Shown here piece by piece: positions 5,991 to 6,459 of a stretch of 6,459 nucleotides of DNA (positions within the stretch are counted from its first letter, which is position 1; every line of letters starts with the position of its first letter). A model generated the notes under the pieces. That model saw only the letters and a program-made list of their open reading frames with translations, was not told the origin of the DNA and ran no database searches. A program made the translations under genes and the position numbers. Source of the DNA: Rhodospirillaceae bacterium (GTDB taxonomy: Bacteria; Pseudomonadota; Alphaproteobacteria; CADEGL01); assembly GCA_018699755.1 (NCBI GenBank), contig JABIRQ010000487.1, forward strand, positions 1 to 6,459. Direction: 5' to 3'.

Positions 5991-6459
5991 CTAAAGGCGC
6001 GCGATCCAGGCGTCCACGACCCCGGCGCCGACGGCTTGCTCGCGCCGGGTCCGGGCCTCGTCCGAGGTGAAGGGGCCGGCAACCACCCGGAAGCGGGCCT
6101 GGCCGCCGACTTCGGCAGCGCGCACATGCGCAACAAGGTCTCCATACCCTGCCGCCACCAGGTTCGCCTGCTCCGGCGCCGTAAAACTGCCGAGCACGAG
6201 ATAGACGCCGTCATCCGATCGGGCGGCTGATTTCTCGCTCGATTCGGACAACCCATCCGCCCAGCTTTCCTGGTCCGCCGCCGCCGGGACGACGGTCGCC
6301 GTCGACACCGCCGACATCTCCGCCCGCGCGAGGCGCGCGACCTGACCCATCGACGGCGTGACCGCGGCCGCAAAGGACTGCAGCGCGACGGCCGGCGCGT
6401 CCGCACCCGGAATCAGCGGCATCATATCACCCGCATCGAAGGGCAGACCCGAAACGGGC
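5991..6459 (-). CDS. SPOR-domain protein, C-terminal part (5' end beyond right edge)
   Basis: The frame is open from the right edge of the window to TAG at 5991-5993, so the N-terminus is missing; methionines at 6425 and 6422 are probably internal, because in-frame sequence (PVSGLPFDAGD) precedes them and no ribosome binding site is evident. The visible part has an Ala/Ser-rich low-complexity linker (about 6410-6210) and then a SPOR domain of about 70 residues (about 6209-5994). The domain begins GVYLVLGSF, has RFRVVAGPF in the middle and ends DAWIARL, the expected strand-helix-strand-helix-strand pattern. SPOR domains bind stretches of peptidoglycan lacking stem peptides and place cell-wall proteins at the division site. 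The missing part could carry an enzymatic domain such as a lytic transglycosylase or carboxypeptidase, but nothing in the window tells which. Convergent with the dehydrogenase gene, 29-bp gap. Confidence 0.75.
   Translation of the reverse strand, partial: PVSGLPFDAGDMMPLIPGADAPAVALQSFAAAVTPSMGQVARLARAEMSAVSTATVVPAAADQESWADGLSESSEKSAARSDDGVYLVLGSFTAPEQANLVAAGYGDLVAHVRAAEVGGQARFRVVAGPFTSDEARTRREQAVGAGVVDAWIARL

Noticed and set aside
5977..5991. Hairpin GAGCC-GACTG-GGCTC between the two convergent genes at the right end
   Set aside because: It is positioned where a bidirectional terminator would sit, but the stem is only 5 bp, there is no T-run on either side, and it overlaps a stop codon; too weak to annotate.
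4899..6230. A 443-codon open frame on the + strand overlapping the dehydrogenase gene
   Set aside because: It encodes an Arg/Pro/Gly-rich low-complexity product typical of the +1 shadow frame in high-GC DNA, and it overlaps a gene with a complete catalytic triad and a good ribosome binding site.

Overview
The window is a gene-dense, high-GC stretch of bacterial chromosome. It has strong third-position G/C bias, short intergenic gaps and no RNA genes, mobile elements or CRISPR repeats that I can see. An EipB/DUF1849-family periplasmic protein, a family centred on Alphaproteobacteria, together with the base composition suggests an alphaproteobacterium, perhaps of Rhodospirillales type. That placement is inferred; the window has no phylogenetic marker such as rRNA.

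Left half (1-4071, + strand): four tightly spaced genes that look like one operon, with gaps of 15, 38 and 25 bp. They are (i) the C-terminal three quarters of a PLP-dependent threonine/serine dehydratase, cut by the window edge; (ii) a short, strongly degenerate glutamine-synthetase-fold protein; (iii) a zinc deacylase of the AstE/AspA superfamily closest in appearance to DoeB, the N-alpha-acetyl-L-2,4-diaminobutyrate deacetylase; and (iv) an MFS transporter resembling HcaT. Import, deacylation and alpha,beta-elimination of an acylated amino acid would fit the three normal-looking proteins. The substrate is not determined, and ectoine-type catabolism is only one possibility.

Middle (4078-4998): a convergent gene on the - strand encodes an exported EipB-like envelope-integrity protein that keeps the family's cysteine pair. 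Its start faces that of the next gene across an 87-bp divergent intergenic region.

Right (4996-6459): a complete D-2-hydroxyacid dehydrogenase of the glyoxylate reductase/D-glycerate dehydrogenase type on the + strand, then a convergent - strand gene of which only the C-terminus, with a SPOR peptidoglycan-binding domain, lies in the window.

The most unusual item is the glutamine-synthetase homologue at 721-1839. It keeps the outline of the fold (N-terminal beta-grasp segment, DANPY motif, C-terminal helix), but the metal-, glutamate- and ATP-binding residues that can be aligned are replaced or deleted. It looks like a pseudoenzyme kept inside a catabolic operon rather than a decaying gene.
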